From positions 558,001-622,000 of the forward strand of contig NZ_PHSU01000003.1 in the NCBI RefSeq assembly GCF_002814235.1: a DNA stretch of 64,000 bases, in the 5' to 3' direction. The stretch comes from Pseudomonas sp. QS1027. Its GTDB lineage: Bacteria > Pseudomonadota > Gammaproteobacteria > Pseudomonadales > Pseudomonadaceae. Made by a program: the position numbers and the translations under genes. The notes below the pieces were generated by a model that was given only the letters and a program-made list of their open reading frames with translations, ran no database searches and had not been told where the DNA came from. This document shows positions 60,643 to 64,000 of the stretch, piece by piece; within the stretch, counting starts at the first letter, position 1, and every line of letters begins with the position of its first letter.

Positions 60643-60778
60643 ACGGCAGTGAATCCACCACTGCCTTCCCCGACAAGCTACAAGCCTTCATCCACCCTCA
60701 GGACCGCGTCTATGGCGGTCTGGCGCCAGACACCGACAAGTACTTGACCCTCATCGAATTTTTATCGACGCCAAGCGG

Positions 60779-60806
60779 TTGTAACTTCTCGTTATCTAGG
60801 TACAAT
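60779..60806 (+). promoter_or_regulatory. Sigma-70 promoter of ffs
   Basis: TTGTAA (60779-60784) and TACAAT (60801-60806) are spaced by 16 bases, with transcription expected to start near 60813, about 20 bases before the 4.5S RNA stem. Confidence 0.7.
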
Positions 60807-60833
60807 GGCGCGGCTCGCCGTCAGGCGGGCGTC

Positions 60834-60956
60834 GTTATGGTGACTCCATCGGTCCCCCCGCAACGATTACCCGTGAACCTGGTCAGATCCGGAAGGAAGC
60901 AGCCACAGCGGGAACATTGTGTGCCGGGGTGTGGCTGGTGGGGTTGCCTCCATAAC
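60834..60956 (+). ncRNA. ffs: Signal recognition particle 4.5S RNA
   Basis: RNA scaffold of the signal recognition particle, bound by Ffh. The conserved apical domain is unmistakable: GGTCAGATCCGGAAGGAAGC followed by AGCCA (from 60881), then GTGTGCCGGGGTGTGGCTGG. The ends GTTATGG (60834) and CCATAAC (60950-60956) are perfectly complementary and close the hairpin. The mature conserved core is about 60851-60947. In other Pseudomonas dnaX follows ffs; here an unrelated accessory segment does. Confidence 0.95.
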
Positions 60957-61069
60957 GGACCCATCGAAACACCACCCCTCAAAATTTCAGTCAAAGCGCC
61001 CGATCAGGTCAGCGTTTCGTTTTCTTGCGCCTGAAATTATGCGACCCGCTTCGCTTCTGAAGCAGCACG

Positions 61070-61657
61070 TCAGTTATTCAGAACCTGACTGAACTTTATG
61101 GTGACTGGAGTCGTGGTGGTATCGACGTAATACCAGACCCGATCAGTACTGCCAAGGGCGTTTCCGGGAGAGGCCACGTGGAAATGATCATAGGCGCCGT
61201 AACGGGCAAGTCCCGAGGTTCCCTGACGCAAGTTGAACACAGGGGAATTGCTGGTGAGTATCTTTCCACCTCCGCTGCCATTGGTGGCAGCCTTCATGGC
61301 GGGGGAGAAGGACTTGCCCTCCGTGGCTGACCAGATGGCGAGTACATCGCCTGAGGTGGGAGGGTAGCTACCTGGTGGGCAGTTGTAGGAGTACGTCATT
61401 GTCTTTTGGCCGACACTTACCCTTACCATTTGCAAGATGATGGCGGCCGTAGAGGGCCTCTGCGTCAATGGGCCAGAGAGGACGACGCTCGCGGGCTCAT
61501 AGTTGCTGTGGTGGCAGCCTACCGATGTCAGTTGCACCTGACAAATGTGACACACGGTTCTTCGGCACGCCGAGCAATTGGGCATCGATAGATTTGGAAG
61601 CTGAAGAAGTTGGCGCGGCGAGTCTATGGTGCAATGCCCACATTTAACATATGACAT
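61070..61657 (-). CDS. Hypothetical protein with Cys-rich N-terminus
   Basis: A 195 aa protein I do not recognise. The N-terminal ~55 residues carry several CxxC pairs (KCGHCTIDS, NCSACRRTVCHICQVQL) and a GCHH pair, suggesting a small zinc-binding domain. The remaining part is Ser/Thr/Gly-rich and predicted to be beta-structured, with SYNCPPGSYPPTSGDVLAIW and YGAYDHFHVASPG. There is no signal peptide or membrane segment. ATG 61657 has GGAG eight bases upstream. It lies between ffs and the A+T-rich microcin-like genes and is probably accessory. Confidence 0.6.
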   Translation of the reverse strand: MSYVKCGHCTIDSPRQLLQLPNLSMPNCSACRRTVCHICQVQLTSVGCHHSNYEPASVVLSGPLTQRPSTAAIILQMVRVSVGQKTMTYSYNCPPGSYPPTSGDVLAIWSATEGKSFSPAMKAATNGSGGGKILTSNSPVFNLRQGTSGLARYGAYDHFHVASPGNALGSTDRVWYYVDTTTTPVTIKFSQVLNN

Positions 61658-62071
61658 GGTCAGCTCCAGCAATGTAGAAGTAGGGATTCGTCAATTGACA
61701 TGGCTCCGTTCTGGGTGGCGGTGCCAAGGACTCTGTTGGTTGTTAGTGGTTATCTGATTTTTCATGAATCACGATACGCTGTTTGCCATTTTTTGAACGA
61801 CAGGCCATATAGGATTACTCCTAAAAATCAGAGGGTGGCAGTTCATGATGATCTCCAGTTGTTGCACAAAAATACGGCGACAAGGAAAGTGCCTGTAGGG
61901 ACGTAGTATTTTGCGAATAGAGGGAATGGTATTTATAGATGAGAGGGCGGACAAGTTTCCAAGCGTGATGAAATGTTTCCATGTGCAAGCACAGATCGAT
62001 AGAGTGGTTAAGACTGTTGTGCTACGGATTGGCGTCCTCTAGGATATTTCTGAATCTATCGAATCGTTGTT
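61658..62071. other. A+T-rich intergenic stretch without a supported gene
   Basis: About 410 bases, visibly richer in A+T than sequence left of 61000. Only short unsupported reading frames are present, without convincing ribosome sites. I see no pentapeptide-repeat (mcbG-like) gene and no clear terminator. Confidence 0.5.
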
Positions 62072-62776
62072 TCAAAAAATGGCAGCCTTTATGAACGCCT
62101 CATCAAGGGATTTCGCATCGTAGGCATCCATGAACGTGTGGCGGTCATCAAATCGCTTGAACTGCTTTTGGCTTAACATATAAAAATAGTCGCAGTGGTT
62201 GGTGACTTCATCGACATTGTGCGAGGAAACCAGAATGGCAGTCCCGCTTTTGGCCGCTCCGTGCAGACACTGCCAGATATAGTGACGAAACTCTGGATCG
62301 ACGCCCGCGGTGGGTTCGTCCAGGATGATGAAGTCCGCGTCTATCGATAAAAGGGAAAGGGTGAAAAACCAACGCTTTTCTCCATAGCTACACAAGGCAG
62401 ACTTTTTTTTCCAAATCTCTTTGTAGCGATTGATGATGCCGGGACTCCATTGTGAAAGCTTGTCGAGTGTTTGTGATCGGGTATTTGTTGTCGAAGAACA
62501 AAACAGGTTGGTCATTTTGAAAATATCGAACATGCGTAGAGCGGGCGGTGTCATCAGTGTCTGGGATAGATAAAGCTCTTTTGAGAAACCGTTTTTAACG
62601 TTCCCTCTGCAAGGGTGCTTCAGTTTGCAGATGATATCAAAGAGTGTTGTTTTTCCTGATCCATTTGGGCCCAGCACACCGATAATGGTGCCGGGTTGTA
62701 CTGTCAATGTCGCATCTTCAAAAATTATTTTATCGTGATATTTGAATGATATTGAATCTATCTTGAGGCCTTTCAT
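62072..62776 (-). CDS. ABC transporter ATP-binding protein, McbF-like
   Basis: A 234 aa ABC ATPase. Walker A is GPNGSGKTTLFD near residue 36, the signature is the degenerate CSYGEKRWF, Walker B is FIILDEPTAGVDPEF and the H-loop is VSSHNVDEV. It starts at the last base of the permease stop (TAATG), so the two form one transporter. In microcin B17 clusters McbF and McbE export the peptide and give partial immunity. The order here (YcaO, permease, ATPase) is exactly mcbD-mcbE-mcbF. A+T-rich codon use unlike the core genes suggests recent transfer. Confidence 0.82.
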   Translation of the reverse strand: MKGLKIDSISFKYHDKIIFEDATLTVQPGTIIGVLGPNGSGKTTLFDIICKLKHPCRGNVKNGFSKELYLSQTLMTPPALRMFDIFKMTNLFCSSTTNTRSQTLDKLSQWSPGIINRYKEIWKKKSALCSYGEKRWFFTLSLLSIDADFIILDEPTAGVDPEFRHYIWQCLHGAAKSGTAILVSSHNVDEVTNHCDYFYMLSQKQFKRFDDRHTFMDAYDAKSLDEAFIKAAIF

Positions 62777-63519
62777 TAATAACGACTCCAGACGGGGTTG
62801 ATGCGCAAAAATTTGATAGTGATAAGTACGCTTGAAGTGAATAGGGATAAAGTGAGTAGGATGAATAGTGTTTTTCCTTTAAAACCGTTTTCAATCAGCT
62901 CGGCGGCGCGCAGTAAGGGGTTGCCCAGGTTGATGACTTTAAGTAAAGGACTTGTTGAGAGTGAACCGGCTAGACCAAGGATTAGAAGGGTGAATGAGAA
63001 AATAGAAAATAGAGTGTTTGCGTTTTGGAAGTTTAAGGGTAGCAGGCTAAAGCAGATGCCGATTGAGCAGAATAGCAGGTAGCAAATATAGAATCTCGAA
63101 ATAATATCCAAGAGTTCCAAGATGGAGTAAGTACCAAATGACGGGCGAGTTGTAAGGTAAAACACAATGCAATAAACTATGGCAATGATTGAGTAGGCGA
63201 TGGTTTGGGCCAGGATGAAAACGCGTTTCGCCTCGTGATTATAAATGAATGACCGGATGTAGCCGCTTTCTCGACGGCCTATGATGTAAAAAGAGAATCC
63301 GAACAAGGCAACGCTGGAGGAAATGTAGGCATAGAACCAGGCAGTGTGTTCGATGTAACTTTCCGAGAGCGAGTCCATTCCTCCTCTGGACAGGGCTAGT
63401 AGATAGAAAGCGGCGCATGGCGAAATAATAATCCAGAATAAGGCAACGGGCTCCTTGAGCTGCTCCTTTATGAAAAGCCATGCCAGGCGATTTGAACGGA
63501 AAATAATTCGGCTTTGCAT
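62776..63519 (-). CDS. ABC-2 type permease, McbE-like
   Basis: A 247 aa integral membrane protein with six hydrophobic segments (ALFWIIISPCAAFYLLAL, TAWFYAYISSSVALFGFSFYI, ILAQTIAYSIIAIVYCIVFYL, FYICYLLFCSIGICFSLLPL, LFSIFSFTLLILGLAGSL, LFILLTLSLFTSSVLITI). The opening SNRLAWLFIKEQLKEPVALF places a charged amphipathic stretch before TM1. Size and operon place match McbE of microcin B17 clusters. It begins 11 bases after the YcaO gene stop and overlaps the ATPase gene by one base. Confidence 0.78.
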   Translation of the reverse strand: MQSRIIFRSNRLAWLFIKEQLKEPVALFWIIISPCAAFYLLALSRGGMDSLSESYIEHTAWFYAYISSSVALFGFSFYIIGRRESGYIRSFIYNHEAKRVFILAQTIAYSIIAIVYCIVFYLTTRPSFGTYSILELLDIISRFYICYLLFCSIGICFSLLPLNFQNANTLFSIFSFTLLILGLAGSLSTSPLLKVINLGNPLLRAAELIENGFKGKTLFILLTLSLFTSSVLITIKFLRINPVWSRY

Positions 63520-63530
63520 TAGTTTATCCT

Positions 63531-64000
63531 TTATGGGAATGGAACCATCATCGCTTTTCGTTCAGGGATTATGTCGTGCTTGAATTGAGAAGAGTATTTG
63601 TTGTTTGTATTTATGTTTTTTGAGTTATCCATGTGCATGAATAGATCAGGGGAAATAAATTTGCTCATGGTGCAAATATTGCCGCCGAGTTGGTGTGTTT
63701 TTGTATAAAGATAGCCAGATATATTTTGATCTATAATGGCTTGTCTGATGGCTCTGAAGTTAAATGGGAGAGTCGTGCGTTTGTTGGTGTCGGCATTTAT
63801 AATGGGGTTGTTCATGGTTTTAAATATTTTATGGTTGTTACAGCTTAAGAAATACCTTAGATAAGGATCGTGGAGTTTTTGCGGTTCTCCATTGGCGCTG
63901 GAAAATAGGTTCATGAAGCGAAAGGTTTGCCAAAGTTCGTTAATCGCTTTTTCCAAGGCGATTGCTTCGGTTTCTGCATAGGACAATCCTGCGCAATATT
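63531..64000 (-). CDS. YcaO cyclodehydratase, McbD-like (5' end beyond window)
   Basis: C-terminal ~156 residues of a protein whose reading frame stays open to the window edge. SYAETEAIALEKAINELWQT and LRYFLSCNNHKIF, then MSKFISPDLFMHMDNSKNIN and the extreme C-terminus KAMMVPFP, match my recollection of E. coli McbD (ELWQS, FMSCNKYESF, KIVSPDFFLHMNNS, SKMVPFP). McbD is the YcaO-family ATP-dependent cyclodehydratase that, with McbB and McbC, turns Cys and Ser of the precursor into thiazoles and oxazoles. The proline-containing YcaO C-terminus is needed for catalysis and is intact. Confidence 0.82.
   Translation of the reverse strand, partial: YCAGLSYAETEAIALEKAINELWQTFRFMNLFSSANGEPQKLHDPYLRYFLSCNNHKIFKTMNNPIINADTNKRTTLPFNFRAIRQAIIDQNISGYLYTKTHQLGGNICTMSKFISPDLFMHMDNSKNINTNNKYSSQFKHDIIPERKAMMVPFP

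Noticed and set aside
61700..61906. 68-codon rightward ORF between the Cys-rich gene and mcbF-like gene
   Set aside because: No ribosome site, no recognisable domain and composition typical of non-coding A+T-rich DNA.

Overview
This window is chromosomal DNA from a Pseudomonas, most likely the P. fluorescens group. The evidence is the conserved gene order gyrA-serC-pheA-hisC-tyrA-cmk-rpsA-ihfB, then wbpL-wbpM-comEA, then smc-zipA-ligA and ffs. High GC coding bias, GTG starts and Pseudomonas-type REP repeats agree with this.

Layout. (1) 1-10402 is a conserved housekeeping block: DNA gyrase A, serine/aromatic/histidine biosynthesis genes that overlap or nearly touch, cytidylate kinase, ribosomal protein S1 and IHF-beta. 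The prephenate dehydrogenase gene lacks the EPSP synthase (AroA) domain that is normally fused to it in Pseudomonas. (2) 10403-29594 is the O-antigen/LPS region. Its left edge holds a group II intron 3'-end remnant and a decayed ORF. A leftward ABC-export O-antigen operon follows (wzm, a truncated wzt, a coiled-coil/two-domain glycosyltransferase, wecB-type epimerase, a glycosyltransferase, cysC). Next comes a rightward glycosyltransferase-epimerase-wbpL-wbpM set. A second leftward operon of six tightly packed genes then combines synthesis of a 3-acetamido-3,6-dideoxyhexose with a GtrA/GtrB/GT-C type glycan-decoration machine and an acyltransferase. (3) 29595-49361 is a mixed metabolic region: comEA, TetR and GntR regulators, a DUF1989 gene, an ethanolamine-type permease, pyrF, two oxidoreductases, a MocR-type regulator, a chemoreceptor, a benzoate-type transporter with its regulator, and a purine catabolism operon (xdhA-xdhB-xdhC-guaD) facing a GntR regulator across a pair of palindromes. 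(4) 49362-58533 is the conserved chromosome-maintenance block smc-zipA-ligA plus a zinc metallopeptidase. (5) 58534-64000 is an accessory hotspot around the 4.5S RNA gene ffs. It contains a Tae4/Tai4-type amidase effector and immunity pair, a DUF6124 gene with a long leader, REP repeats, an unknown Cys-rich protein, and an A+T-rich segment.

The most striking system is at the right edge. A truncated YcaO protein, an ABC permease and an ABC ATPase, all leftward and contiguous, have the order and C-terminal signature of mcbD-mcbE-mcbF. They mark the end of a microcin B17-like thiazole/oxazole peptide cluster that appears to be inserted next to ffs. The remaining genes (mcbA, B, C) should lie just beyond the window.
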